DNA of 64,000 nucleotides from Castanea sativa. Its lineage: Eukaryota; Streptophyta; Magnoliopsida; Fagales; Fagaceae. The stretch spans positions 52,119,464 to 52,183,463 of the forward strand of contig NC_134015.1 of NCBI RefSeq assembly GCF_040712315.1. The letters are read 5' to 3'. The position numbers and the translations under genes were made by a program. The notes beneath the pieces are model-generated. The model ran no database searches. It was not told the DNA's origin and was given only the letters and a program-made list of their open reading frames with translations. Positions 38,609-51,303 of this stretch are shown in pieces. Numbering within the stretch: the first letter of the stretch is position 1; every line of letters begins with the position of its first letter.

Positions 38609-38765
38609 ACCGCACGCCCTTGGTGTGATGGTCACTCCACAAGTATAAGTGCTTGTAGACTGTGGGGAATAAGGGCCGAAGTTCAAGTCTCCAGGAGGGA
38701 GCTTTATACATATGTACACTTAAATTATGTTAGAGTAGAAATTCTATCTTGTATAAAAGAAAAAA
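38609..38765 (+). mobile_element. tRNA-derived SINE, family A copy 2
   Basis: Same order as the copy at 8703-8870: CTTGGTGTGATGGTCACTCC, then GAAGTTCAAGTCTCC, then TAGAGTAGAAATTCTATCTT and an A-rich tail. Flanks TCAAAAGTATC and TCAAAAGTTTC are a likely target duplication with one mismatch. Confidence 0.82.
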
Positions 38766-38805
38766 ACTAAAAATCAAAAGTTTCGATTTTTATAGTACAT
38801 ATAGG

Positions 38806-39048
38806 TGGCGTTTGGATAAAGATTAAAATTTGCTGCGTTTTCACGTTTTGCTTTTTTTTTTTTTTTTTTTTTTTTTTCCGTTTTTGTTGCAGCTGCGGGG
38901 GACATATGCGCAGTGCGCGCACTATTCACATACTTTTTCATCAATTTTTTTTATTAAAAATAGGTCCTGCATCACTATTCACACATTTAAAAATTATTTT
39001 GCTACAGTGTTTTTAGTTTTTAGCAATAAGTTTTATTCAAACAGACCC
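38806..39048. mobile_element. Hairpin-family MITE, copy 2
   Basis: Ends GGTGGCGTTTGGATAAAG and, on the complement, GGGGTCTGTTTGAATAAAA. It shares its right half with the element at 33832-34160. A long T run at about 38852-38878 may be low-fidelity sequence. Confidence 0.72.
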
Positions 39049-39299
39049 CATAAATGAACACAAATAATAATTTTGAATATTCACGCAATATTTTTGTCTC
39101 TAACATTACACCACAATAAATTAAGTTAACCACCGTTATATTAGAAAACGACAACGTATGCATGTTGGGAAAATCCAATCCGAGAGCAAAGCTGTGCGTT
39201 TTAATAGCCGGGTTCGAAAACCAAAACGACCCGAACCCATATAGAGCCCCAAAACCAAATAACAAAAATCCATGGTCTGCAAACAGTAAAAGAATCAAA

Positions 39300-39467
39300 T
39301 CGAAACAGAGAGAGAGAGAGAGAGAGAGAGAGTGTTTTTAACTTTTAAAGCCCGAAACAGAAACACAAAACACAAAAACACTTTTGTGTATTTTTTTTTA
39401 TTTTTTTTGCGTCTGCAAGTGGATCTACCAAACACACACACTCTCTCCCGCGTGATCTTCTCTTCAG
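39300..39467 (+). promoter_or_regulatory. Probable 5' leader of the TRIPP-like gene
   Basis: A GA repeat (39306-39332) is followed by CT-rich leader sequence ending CTTCTCTTCAG, with GTAAACG directly after it (donor at 39468). The matching acceptor is at 42141-42142, just before the start codon. This suggests a non-coding first exon and a 2.7-kb leader intron; it is inferred without transcript data. Confidence 0.55.
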
Positions 39468-39906
39468 GTAAACGCTTCAGAACCCCCTCTCATTGAAATC
39501 AATGGTATTGGATCACCAATCTGATTGGTACTTATTAGATTTGATCATTTCTGAGATTTTGATTTAAAGTTCAGGAATGTCCGATTGTGTCAATTTGAGT
39601 ATTGAATTTTGTTTGTTTTGACTGTTAATGAAAATGCTGTGAGAATGAGATTTAAATTTTTATTTTAAATATTTTAAGTGGCTTTTACTGCTTAATCCAA
39701 GTGCAAATTAGTTAATTTCAATGTTTATATATAATTTTCTATTTTGTGTACTTATGTATGGTTTAATACTTGGTGGCCACTAACTTGCTGAGGCTCACTA
39801 AACTTATCTGCAGTATCATTTTATAATTTTTCATAAATTGCTCGTGTTGTTGTATCGTATCCGTACCTGTTCTCATGTCTGTGTCCGTGTCCGTGTCCGT
39901 GTATCC

Positions 39907-41665
39907 TAGACTAAAACATTTGGAATTGGGTTCAATTTTTGATTTGATGGTGCTTTTTTTTTTTTTTTTCCCGAGTCATAGCTTTAAAAGCGGGTGTCAC
40001 GTCTATATGGGTTTATTATTATTGGGGAAAAGTTAATGGATGCCTTAATGACATTGGTTTTGGAAGTCTTTATAGAAACTTGGTATCACAATTTTCCTAA
40101 AATGGTCAATTAACAAATGTCCTAAGGGCACCTCTTAACTGGACCATTATTATTATTATTATTAGAATAGGGATCCTCTCTATTTCAAGTGAAATGGAGA
40201 GAGTTTATTTTAAGGTTAAGGTTTTATTCCTTGTATTTAACAGTGTATATGGTGCCGTGTTGTTAATTTTAAATAACGTGGCATTAGATACGCTTTTAGA
40301 CTTGTAAAATTTAATCTGAACCATGAAATGGAGAGGATCCTATTCCTTATGAGTTCAAAAGATGTGGTACTATGTACACCTTCAGGTTGTAATATTTAAT
40401 TTTGAACTATGAAATGGTCCTATTTGAAATGGAGAGGGAAGAGTGCTTTGTAAGCTGACAGTGTAGTTTTTAGCATCTGATAGCTTAAAACATTTGGTAT
40501 TGGATTCAAATTTTGATTTGACCGTGCTTTTTTTCGAGGCATAGCTTTAAAAGCGGGTGTCACGTCTATGTATGTTTATTATTATTAGGGAAAAGCTAAT
40601 GGATCCCCTAAGGGCATTGGTTTAGGAAGTCCCTTTAGAAACTTGATATTAAAACTTTCCAAAAATGGTCAATTAAAAAATGCCCTAAGGGCACCTGTTA
40701 ACTGGACCTTATTATTATGTGTTGGATCCTCATGGTCGGATCCTTACTTTGGATAATCTAATGCTTAAGGGTTGCCCTTTGGCTAATAGGTGTTGTATGT
40801 GTTGCTGTGATGGGAAGTCAGTTAAATACCTTCTTCTTCATTGTCCTGTTATCCATTCCCTATGGACTTTTATGCTTCAAGCCTTTGGTATTCATCGGGT
40901 TATGCCCGGATCGGTGGCAGGTTTGTTATCTTGCTGGCATCCGTGGCATGGGAAGCATAATTCGGACATTTGAAACTTGGTTCCAAGGTGCTTAACGTGG
41001 ATTGTGTGGTTGGAACGAAATCGTTGATCCTTTGAGGACAAAGAGAAGATGTTGGTAGAGTTAAAGCTTTTATGCCATCGTAGTCTTTTGGAGTGGTCTC
41101 GTTGTTGGGGTTTTATTGATTGTTCTTCTCTCTCTGAGTTTTTGTCCTCCCTTTGCTTAGTTTTTTGATTACCCTAGGTTTATTGTACTGTTTATTCCTT
41201 TAATTTCTTGTTGTTCATCATCATGAACTTCTTGTATTTCTCTTTTTTCTATCATTTATAAAAGTTTTCTGATTGCCTATAAAAAAAAAAAATATATTAT
41301 TATTATTATTATAAGTATGTATGTTTATTAAGTTTAGGGTACCATTTCCTTTACCTCATTCACATTAGAATAGGGATCCTCTCTATTTCAAGTGAAATGG
41401 AGAGAGCTTGTTTTATTGTTAAGATTTTATTTCTATGGTGCCGTGTTGTTAATCTTGAATGACGTGGCATCAGGCACACTTTAAGATTTGTAAGATTTAA
41501 TCTGAACCATGAAATGGAGAGGAACCTGTTCCTTATAAGTTCAAATGATGTGGTACCATGTACGCCTTCAGGTTGTAATATTTAATTCAAACTATGAAAT
41601 GGTCCTATTTGAAATGGAGAGGGAAGAGTGCTTTTTTAGCTGACAGTGTAGTTTTTAGCATCTGA
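39907..41665. repeat. Large tandem duplication in the leader intron
   Basis: Copy A (39907-40480) and copy B (40481-41665) both run from a CTTAAAACATTTGG- or CTAAAACATTTGG-like start to GTAGTTTTTAGCATCTGA. Shared landmarks include AGCTTTAAAAGCGGGTGTCA and ATAGGGATCCTCTCTATTTC. Copy B is longer because a LINE fragment sits in its TTATTATTAT tract and about 50 further bases follow the LINE. Confidence 0.93.
40722..41291 (+). mobile_element. 5'-truncated LINE (L1-type) fragment
   Basis: Translates as ILTLDNLMLKGCPLANRCCM and further, the zinc-knuckle-like C-terminal region (zf-RVT) of plant L1 reverse transcriptases, with LLLHCPV and a later IVWLERN-like block broken by stops and frameshifts. 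It ends in a 3'UTR and poly-A (41281-41291). It is inserted inside copy B of the tandem duplication, in the same direction as the host gene. Confidence 0.85.
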
Positions 41666-42158
41666 TAAACAACTTTCTCTTTGTAATTGTTGTTATCCAT
41701 TTGCCCCTTTGTAATGCTTTTCGTTTTAGTGAATGACTCAGAAATTGAAGTTTTCACTTTAGAAGAAAGTGCCAACCGTTTGTTTGGTTTTTAGGTTTTG
41801 TGTGAGAATTTGTATGTCATTGGACATATCGTGTGAGTTTTTATGATTCTTGAGGTTGATGATAATGCCCTTCATTTTATTAAAAATGTTTTTTTTTTTT
41901 AATACAAGTAACAAAAATTTTTTTGAAAAAAAAAACCACCCATTTCATTAAACAGTGTTATGTTGTGTTTACTTTTGTTAGTATCTAGGGAAATATACAG
42001 ATGTTATGACACTGGTTTGCAATTTTCAAGCCAGGCATACTTGTAAACTACTTTCTTTTTTCTTTTTTTTTGTAATTTAATAGTTGATTTATATATATAT
42101 ATTTGACGTTGTAATTAGAAGATGACATCTTTTATTGTGCAGAGAAATCTTAGGGACA

Positions 42159-45100
42159 ATGAATTTTCTTCTGCGGCCTACTCAAAATGCAGCTGCAGAA
42201 CTGCCATCTATTCATGAATCTGCTTCAGACACGCTTTATAAGCCAAAACCTGGAACAACTTTGGAGGGTCTTATAGCTGAAGATCCAAATCCAGAGTATT
42301 CCCCAGTTGAAGATCATTATGGAGAGACTGTTGGTGTTGAAGGTGAAAATGGCAATGTTGGAGGTCCATGTGCTAAGGATGAGTCCCCTGCTCTAATGGA
42401 GCACTCTGATGTTTCTGAAGAAGAAGGATGGATTACCATTCCATATAGTATGTCCTTGCAAATATTGTCAACTTGTGTAGTGCATATGGTTGCATCATAT
42501 GTTTATTTTGTGTGAACTTTGGATTGATGCATGCAGAAATCAAGAAGAGCTTTGAATTGAGTCAATTAAATTTGATTGGGAAGGTACTTATTAAAAGAAT
42601 GTCAAATACAATGTTTTTATCAGCAAATATTGTACTAGTAGTTGATCAAGCTCACTCAGGTAGATGGGTGGTGATGGTGGGTTTAGTTAAGATTTAAAAA
42701 AGCATGGAAAAAGCTGGTATTCTGCAACGGTTCACTGTTGACCATTCCCTCTCCGTCTCAAATTTTGAAAGTTAAAAGATCTCTGCTGTTCCCTTAGTCC
42801 TTTAAAGAAATGTCAGCATATTCTTACTATAACAAGGTTCAAGGGATTGCATACGCTTTGTTAAGACATAGATAAGGATTTTCTACTTTGGTTCATGGCT
42901 CAAAAGCTTGATTTACATCACCGATTTTATTTTGTGAATTTTATTGATTAATTAGTTTCATTCAAGCTTTGCTTAGTTTGTGCTTTGATATGCTGTATGA
43001 GGTTCTCTTCATCATTAATTTTCTTTTTTAATAATCAAAAAATTATTAATATATTCTGTTTTGGTATATCTAATGCATGGATTGTTTTTGTAGAGGAACT
43101 CCCTGACAGTTGGAGTGATGCCCCAGATATTCATTCATTACGCTCAATGGACCGCTCCTTTGTTTTTCCAGGTATTTAATTCTCTTTTGATTCTTAACTT
43201 CTTTCACTTCTCACATGCACCTGTTCTTTTCCCACGAGAGATTTTGCATTTATGACATGGGACCTGAGTTCTATTTCTTATGCAGGTGAACAAGTTCATA
43301 TCTTGGCATGCTTGTCAGCATATAAGCAGGATACAGAAATTCTTACTCCATTTAAAGTTGCTGCTGTAATGAGTAAGAATGGTAAAGGGCAAAGCCCCCA
43401 TAAACAAAATGGAAACGCAAAAGGTGGAATGAATTCAGTGTCGGGAACAGGGGAAAATCCTGATGGTCAGGATATGGATCAGAATGGTGAAAGGCTATCG
43501 AAAGAGGAGATTGATCCTGTAAAGGATGTTTCTGTTAGTGAATCTCTTCTACGAATGGAAGACCACAAAAGACAGACAGAGATATTATTGCAAAAATTTG
43601 AGAACTCCCATTTTTTTGTTAGGATTGCAGAGTCGGATGAGTCACTATGGTCGATAAGAAGTTCTTCTGAGAAGTCTTCAGAAAGTTTGGACATAAATGG
43701 TCTAGATTCTACTGCAAAAAGCATCTCTCATCCTAATGCAGTTATTGATAAAGGGAATTTCTATGCCAATATCGCTGGAGGAGTGGCAAGAAATTGTATT
43801 AAGTGTTGCTCCCTTTCTAATGGAGACCTGGTGGTATGTGCCACAAACTTCTAGTTAATGATAAAAACTATGTTCAGACATTTTATTTTTGTACTGATTA
43901 AACTTGTCCTTGCTTAGGGTGTATTTTTATTATACCATGCTTTGGGAGCTTTATACTATTGTAACTTATGCTAGATGCATCTGTCTGATATGCTGGATGT
44001 TCTGTACTAGTCCAGGAAACCTTTCTGTCAGTGATATAAAAATGAAAATTCATACATTGAGCTGTAGATTTTGTAGCTATTGTTATCTCCACATTTTCAA
44101 GCTGCAACTTGTACCTCAGAATTTCATCTCACTATTATGATGCATATTTTCCTATTGTTATATTTTGATCTGTGTCTGCCAGCTCAGTACTTTGGTTGCA
44201 CCTCATGACTGACATGTATTTATTTATTTATTGCTGAATGAAATGTATCTATTTTTATTACACTGCATAAATATTAACGGAACCAATGTTTTGGAGTCAA
44301 GTAACCCGTATTCTCTTAATTGCTCTTCATATAGAAACTCCCTACATCCTGATCACTTGAGTTATTCTTAATTAAGGTTATTTGAGGACCTATAACTATA
44401 AGTTTTTGATTGCTTATTTGACAAAGGCTAAATAGAGGAATAGTTTTTTTTTTTTTTTTAATTTATTTAGGCAAGCTAAATAATTAGAGAACTAGGGAAG
44501 GGCTAAACTAGAAAGGACTTTTGTGGTGCATCACAAGACACTAATGACAACCACTAATGAATCTACCTCATTTGGTGCCTCCTTTGTTAGTACAAGGTGG
44601 AGGGTGAGTTTGTGGGTTCAAGATCCATTAGATGCGTATGTAACTCATCATTAAAAGAAAAAGCATATTGAAAAAAAAGAAGAAGAGACTTCTCTAATTT
44701 TTATCATATTACCATTGAAGAACATTCAGCATAACATTGGCTATTGACATTTCTAATCTGGTGGAAATCTGGAGCACTCAATGATGATTTATGCACTACT
44801 TGGGTTGGCTTCACATTTTTCCCCCTTTTATGATAAATAAAGGCTGTTGATCATATGGAATCTTGTGATAACATCACTAAGCTAGCTAGATTCTGAGTTT
44901 TAAGGTGGGGAATTTTTCTGTTACAATGAACCTCCATATGCTAGCTAGTTGGTCTTGAAATGTTTTGGTGATCATTTAGACTAGATCCTCCTCCATGATC
45001 ATGCTAATGCCCTTTCTCCTCCCTATCTCAGTTTGACAACCTGAATCATGGCAAAAAAAATGGCGACTAGTGTCTTCATCTCTCCACTACAGATTGTAAT

Positions 45101-48100
45101 CTTCTTCAACTCTGCATAGCTAAAAAGGATTGTTGATGTCCCACCTGAAAAGAAGGGATTGCTACACAGTTTGACAGAACTTTGTTCTGAGTTATGCTTT
45201 ATACTTACTCCCAGTCAAAAGTGCATTTTAAGTTACCTAGCTTTGTGCCCAATATTATTGGAGGAAAACCCTTAGAGATCCTAATTCGAATTAAACTTCT
45301 TCTAAAAATAATTTTTTTTTTTTAAATGTATTAAACTTAAATTGTAAATGGTGCTTGTTAAATTACCGATTTTCCCAAAAGCTTAAGTTATTATTAGGAT
45401 ATGGTAAATTTAATCATTTAACCATATATTTCTAATACTCCTCCTCATGTGTGGACCGAAACTACCTTTTAAATAGGTGAGGCCCAACACGTGGGAATTT
45501 AAATGGGAGCTAGAGTGAAAAGGAGACAAGGATCGAACTTAGGATCTCATGCTCTAATACCATGTTAAATTACCGATTCTCCCAAAAGCTTAAGCTATTA
45601 GGATATGGTAAATTTAATCATTTAACCATATATTTTTAACTGCACTTATGAATCTAAACTAATATTGTAGCATAAATATGATGTTTGAATGTTTATAATC
45701 CTGATGCATATTGCTGTTTTCCAGTTGTTAGGATTGCTGGTTCTCATTTTATTCTCTTGTTTGGAATGATGCAGGTGTGTTTACAAGTGAATGTTGGTGT
45801 TGATTTTTTGAGAGACCCTGTCATTGAAATTCTTCAATTTGAGAAATATCAGAGCAGAAATTTGTCTTTTGAAAGCCAGGACAACTCAGTTTTTGCAAAT
45901 CAGGACCCATGTGGAGAACTGTTGAAATGGTTGCTTCCCTTGGATAACACTCTCTCTCCATCTCGTCCTTTATCTCCTCCTCTAAGTTCTAGTTCAGGAA
46001 TTAGTAGCTCATCTCAAAGGTCCACTCTTTCTTCCTCATCTGGCTCTGGCTCTGGCTCTGGCTCTGGCTCTCAACTATTTTCTTTTAGCCACTTTAGAAG
46101 TTACTCCATGTCATCTCTTCCTCAAAATATTGCACCACCCCCTGGACCTGTTAAAGTCCCCAATTCTAAGCCAAGCTTTGATCTTGATGATTGGGATCAA
46201 TTCTCATCTCAGAAGCCTTTGAAGAGTAAAAATGTTGGGAGTGAAGAGCTTTTATCTTTCCGAGGTGTGACTTTGGAGCGAGAACGGTTTTCTGTTCGTT
46301 GTGGACTGGAAGGCATCTATATACCAGGTAGAAGGTGGAGAAGAAAACTTGAAATTATTCAACCTGTAGAAATCCATTCTTTTGCTGCTGACTGCAATAC
46401 AGATGACCTTATTTGCGTCCAAGTAAAGGTGTGAACAATTTATACTACTGAGTCTAGTTATTTGATAAATATACTTCTTCCCCATAATTGATATAATATT
46501 TGACCAGACTATGTAGAAATAACATACTTGTTGAGTTATGCATTTATCTTTTGCCCTAATTATGTAGCGTATCCAATTTTTTGCAGAACATTTCTCCTGC
46601 ACATACGCCAGATATTGTGGTATACATAGATGCTATAACAATTGTTTTTGAGGAGGCTTCAAAAGATGGATTACCCTCATCATTACCGATCGCGTGTATT
46701 GAAGCTGGCAACGAACACTATTTGCCAAACCTAGCCCTCAGGTTGTTGTTCACTCTAGGTATCTTAATTTACTTTCTGTTGTTAGCTCTGGTACTGTATT
46801 CCCTGGATATATCACTGTTGCTATTCTTGGTGGTGGTTGTGTAAATATATATCATTTTAAAGGAAAATTAATGTTTAGAAGTAGTACATAAATATTTGTA
46901 GGCTATGTCAAACGTTTTGGGTAATGACAGCTGTGGCTGTGCAAATTTTGTTTACATGGGGACAATGCCTTAGTTACAAGCATGGTAACTAATGAAATTT
47001 TGATGCAGCAGATCTGGTACTAATTTGATGCAGAAAAAAGGCCTTGGTCTACTGTAATTTGGCATGGCAAAAGGGCACTTGCCTGAGTTTGGTCTGTTAT
47101 AATCTAAACATGTTTGAGGTCATCCAAAATCTTTTAATTCTATGTTGGGTTTGGCTTGTATTAGTTGGACATCAAGAATTGCTCACCCTTTTTTTATGAT
47201 GTTTCCAGTGTGTGGACATGTTGATGTCAATTGAATCATGATTCTAGTGTAGCAGATTGCATCATTCTGTATATTTGTCCTTATTGCTGAAAAGATTATA
47301 TAGGAGAGTATATATGTGCCAATTGAAGGGAAGAATAGAGATATTTCTCGAGTGTCTAGGGAGTAGTGTGTAAATGGAAAGAATCGTAATTCAGTATACG
47401 CAAGTTTATATGTTCTCTTAAATCTTTTCCTCATGACAGGAGGGGAGAGGAGCATTCTTTTATTCTTAAACCTGCAACTACTATGTGGAAGAAACTCAAA
47501 GCTCATGGTGAAAGAAGTTCTCAGTCATCACAATTACGAGCTGGAAATACTGCATCTAGTTTACGTGTTCTCCCCAAGACTGTTGAAGGAAAGAGGAGTG
47601 CTTCAACTGCTGATCAGTATGCAATTATGGTTTCATGTCGGTGCAACTACACTGGTATCTATATTGCTCTTAGTTTACCATATTATCTGAAAAATATAAT
47701 CCGTTACTTGTTTCTAATTATTACAATGTTTATCCCATGGTTTTTGTTGTATGTAGAGTCAAGATTGTTTTTCAAACAGCCAACAAATTATCGACCACGT
47801 ATGTCAAGGGATCTTATGATCTCTGTTGCATCTGAAATTTCAGGACAGTCTCCTGGTCCCAATGAAGGAGTCTCCCAGCTTCCTGTTCAGGTTTTTTATG
47901 AATTGATTATTCATTTGTCAGTGTGTAGATACTGTATCTCTGCTCATGCTACTACATAATTTCATCTAACTAGTTCAATTTCTCAGGTCCTAACTCTTCA
48001 GGCTTCAAATTTGACCTCTGAAGATCTTACTTTGACGGTTCTTGCACCAGCCTCATTTACTTCACCTCCGACTGTGGTATCCTTAAATTCTTCACCATCA

Positions 48101-49203
48101 ACACCAATGAGTCCATTTGTTGGATTATCTGAGTTTACAGGAAGGGCTAGTGCTGACCGACGTCGTAGTGCTATGCAAAGGCCAGGATCAGCACCTCTTT
48201 TATCGGATTCACAGAAGCAGAACAGTGATGGTGGAGCGCGGTCAGTTTCCTTTAATGAGCGTGCTTCTCCCACATCTGATGTTGTTCCTAGCACTGGTCT
48301 GGGTTGTTCACATCTGTGGCTGCAGAGTAGAGTTCCATTAGGGTATTCCTTCATTCTTCTTCTTCTTCTTCTTCTTCTTCTAATCTCTCTCTCTCTGTGA
48401 ACATATAGTTATGCTCATCATTACAATTTACTGTGGTGCATCAGATGTGTTCCTTCTCAATCTACAGCTTCCATCAAGCTTGAGCTACTTCCACTGACTG
48501 ATGGCATAATTACACTTGACACCTTACAAATTGATGTCAAGGAGAAAGGTAAAGGAATCGATGTGTTTATTTTTACTGTTTGACTTCTTCATACCTGCAT
48601 GCTTGAGCTGTCGGAAGAAATAGTTATTTATGTGTTTCTGTTGAACTCATACTAAGTTCTCATCTAATGGTTGGAGCGTTAAAAGATGCATTAATTCTGA
48701 GGGATGCGTTTTCTTTCTTATATCATAGACACGTTGGGTTTTAAATACAACTCTTCATGAATAGAGCTACAATTTATCATTTATCTAAACACACTGACCG
48801 ACCCCCACCCCACGCACGTTCTTTCATGGATTCTTGGAGGTCTATCATTGATACTTCTATCCAAAGCCACTGTCTCCAGTTCTGATTGTTTAATTTTACT
48901 GTAATTCCAAGCAGGTAGCATTCTTTGTTTAATGCTGATTAATGAATATTTTTGTAGGCTAATACATGTTGTCATTTGTCAATGAAAGGGGTTATATACT
49001 AGAAAGCTCTTACTTGGTTTCATGATCACTGCTTCCTGTGTCCTTTTTCTCATGGTTACCCTATAATCTTAATCCAACAAGCTAACCATTTTCCCTTAAG
49101 TTCTTATGGAAGTTTACTTTCTGGCATAGCAGGTCTTACCTATGTCCCTGATTACTCACTGAAGATCAATGCAACTTCCAGCATTTCCACAGGTATTATC
49201 TAG
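42159..49203 (+). CDS. TRIPP: TRAPPII-associated Trs65-type protein, TRIPP-like
   Basis: Ten coding exons with consistent phases: 42159-42447, 43094-43171, 43286-43833, 45775-46428, 46587-46741, 47440-47654, 47757-47890, 47987-48342, 48445-48548 and 49133-49203 (2604 nt, 867 aa). The start is MNFLLRPTQNAAAELPS. The acidic N-terminal third leads to EELPDSWSD-type sequence. A Ser/Gly tract encoded by a TCTGGC repeat lies near residues 390-405. From about residue 480 comes a beta-rich trafficking-subunit region (PVEIHSFAADC, SPAHTPDIVVYIDAITIVFE, YAIMVSCRCNYTESRLFFKQ). The end is LQIDVKEKGLTYVPDYSLKI, the C-terminal motif of Trs65/TRAPPC13-like proteins. I recognise it as the family of Arabidopsis At3g17900 (TRIPP), a plant-specific partner of the TRAPPII tethering complex at the trans-Golgi. 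Family memory is good; the gene name is less certain. Introns host a LINE-bearing duplication and a TRIM-like element. Confidence 0.8.
44530..44670 (+). mobile_element. Possible SINE fragment in intron
   Basis: GGTGCCTCCTTTGTTAGTAC is followed by a B-box-like GGGTTCAAGATCC and an A-rich tail. The A-box is poor, so this is tentative. Confidence 0.35.
45356..45639 (-). mobile_element. TRIM-like mini LTR retrotransposon
   Basis: Two direct repeats of about 80 bp (45356-45435 and 45563-45639; both contain TGTTAAATTACCGATT, CCCAAAAGCTTAAG and GGATATGGTAAATTTAATC) enclose a 127-bp interior. On the minus strand, immediately after the first repeat, is TGGTATTAGAGC (45551-45562). This is one base off TGGTATCAGAGC, the primer-binding site complementary to initiator-Met tRNA. 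Before the second repeat is a purine-rich GAGGAGGAG. These are the hallmarks of a terminal-repeat retrotransposon in miniature. No clean target duplication was seen. It lies in intron 3 of the TRIPP-like gene, opposite in direction. Confidence 0.78.
46037..46075 (+). repeat. (TCTGGC)n coding repeat
   Basis: Hexanucleotide repeat encoding a Ser-Gly run in exon 4 of the TRIPP-like gene; probably length-variable. Confidence 0.9.
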
Positions 49204-51020
49204 GATTGAACTATAACTTCCATTTTTCCCACTTACCTTGAACAGCGGAAAGAATTACTCATCCAGTAATCCAGCATATTAGGCTTTGCTGTTTGCCATC
49301 CAAACAACTATCATCAAGTACATTGTGTACTTGATATAGGCTTTGTCGGGTTAAATTTGTTTTAGAAATATAGCTTCACATTGTGTATTGTAAACCATGA
49401 ACTTGAGAAGGGGAGTTGTTACATACCCTTTATAGGAAAAGAATGTACGTTTTGTAGAGTAATTTACTCTCTTCAAATTTCCCGTTTGGTACTACTGAAT
49501 AAAAGCAGAGAAATTATTACAGCGCTTTCCATGGTGATGATCAATCTGTATCTTTGGATTTTCAATGGGATTATTATTACTTTTTTTTTCAGCCTTTGTT
49601 CTTCTAATTATTAAAGTATATTATGCCGTTCATTCATATTGCTTTTGCCTTCTTTCCCTTTGTTGTACAATGTATCAGCAATAACCAAGTGTGGAAATTC
49701 AGAGGACATTGTTATGTTTGATTAGATCATAACATACCTAAGAATAATAGTATAATTTTTATTCTGAATTTTTTAAAAACGTTGTTGCATTATTGTGCAC
49801 AAACAGCAGTCTTTTAGATATTCTCGTACTCTGTATCAACTTCAAATTATATGATCCTACACATCAGGCACAACATGCGGCACTCGTATTTTAGTATTCT
49901 ACAAAAATATTCCATTACAAACTATGATCGTAGCTTCATTGCAACCATAAGCATAAAGTCATTTCATATTGAATTAGCGAAGTTCTTAAGATCACGACAT
50001 GTATAACATCTCAATTCATATGTTGATCAATGCTACAATATCTCACTCTCCATCTAAAATCGAATTCAAGGACACAAATTGAGTTGCTAATTCTACGTCA
50101 TGGCACAATATGTAGACAATATTATGTTGCCATCCCCCACCGAAAAAAAAAAGTGTGTATAATATGAACTACACCATTTATGTTTATGATTGGTTATAAA
50201 AAATTAGTATTTTTGAAAATAAGCTAGCTTTTAGTTTTTTTTTTTTTTTTGGTTACACGTTTAACATAAAAGTTGTCAAAAGCTATATATTTTGATAAAA
50301 AACTATTCAATTAATATCTCGCTTAAGCCTAATTTAAGCTTTTTTATTTTTTATTTTTAGAATACTAAGTATTTTTAACATACACGGAAAGGGAGAGAAA
50401 TTTGTTACTACAAGAATAAAACTTTTGGCAAGCCTTTGGGGGCAGCTATTAAATATTGCAAAAATATGGTTGAGAGAGAGAGAGAACATGGCAAAATGAA
50501 CCATTTTAAATATTTAGCAAAACTTTATAAGGAAATAGAATAATCCAAAGCAAATATTGGAGTAATCAACCACAAAATAACTAAATTCTCCGAAGGATAT
50601 CACTCACCACCATCAGATCAAAATATCTGCAAATAGGGAAAGGTTCTGAAATTAGCTATTGATAGGTGGGTGGAATAAAAGTTAACGGAGAGAACAAGAA
50701 GGAGAGATTGTCTCCAAAATAATCAAAAAAGATAACCTCTGATGAATTACCACATTTTTTTGGCCAAGTTTAGCGTAACATAGGCTAACCCAAGTTGGGG
50801 GCTGACCAAGGAAACTGAAGGTTAAGTCAATCATTAGAGTTTTTGTGAATTCAAAATTCTCCTAATAACATCGTTTTTAGGAAGAAAATAGCATACATTG
50901 GTTAGTGAAAGAGTGGGCTTTTCCAAGGAGAAAGGAGAATTGATTTTTTTTTTTTTTTTTTTTTTGTTGTTGTTGCTAAAATGTAAAGTGTCTATCTCTA
51001 AGTTTGACTGAAATTCATCT
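49204..51020. other. 3' flank and intergenic DNA
   Basis: 3'UTR of the TRIPP-like gene and then AT-rich DNA; no gene recognised. Confidence 0.5.
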
Positions 51021-51027
51021 CAGTTTT

Positions 51028-51303
51028 TTAACTTTACTTTTGTTTAATTGAGTTCTCTAAGTTTTAAAATTATTCAATTCAAGCTTTTTGTCAAATTTTG
51101 TTTTAAAAAATTGGCTATTATATTAAGGGCATTTTTAACAAAATTGGATAAAATGTCTAAATTGAATAAATTTGAAACTTAGAAAACTTAATTGATCAAA
51201 AGTAAAGTTAGAGACAGAGGGTGCAATTTGTATATGTATTGTAACTTTAAAAAAAGAAAAAAAAAACAAAAGTAAATTTAACTTTACTTTTGTTCAATGG
51301 AGT
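51028..51303. repeat. Pre-insertion tandem duplication (left part)
   Basis: TTAACTTTACTTTTGTTTAA at about 51028 begins one copy of a roughly 245-bp unit. A second copy begins at about 51278, is cut by the gypsy element after GGAGT (51303), and resumes at 60268-60463 with the same CTCTAAGTTTTAAAATTATT sequence. Confidence 0.9.

Noticed and set aside
42538..42590. Possible extra exon of the TRIPP-like gene after an AG at 42536-42537
   Set aside because: In the required phase it reaches a stop within eight codons, while 43094-43171 joins with correct phase and family-like sequence.
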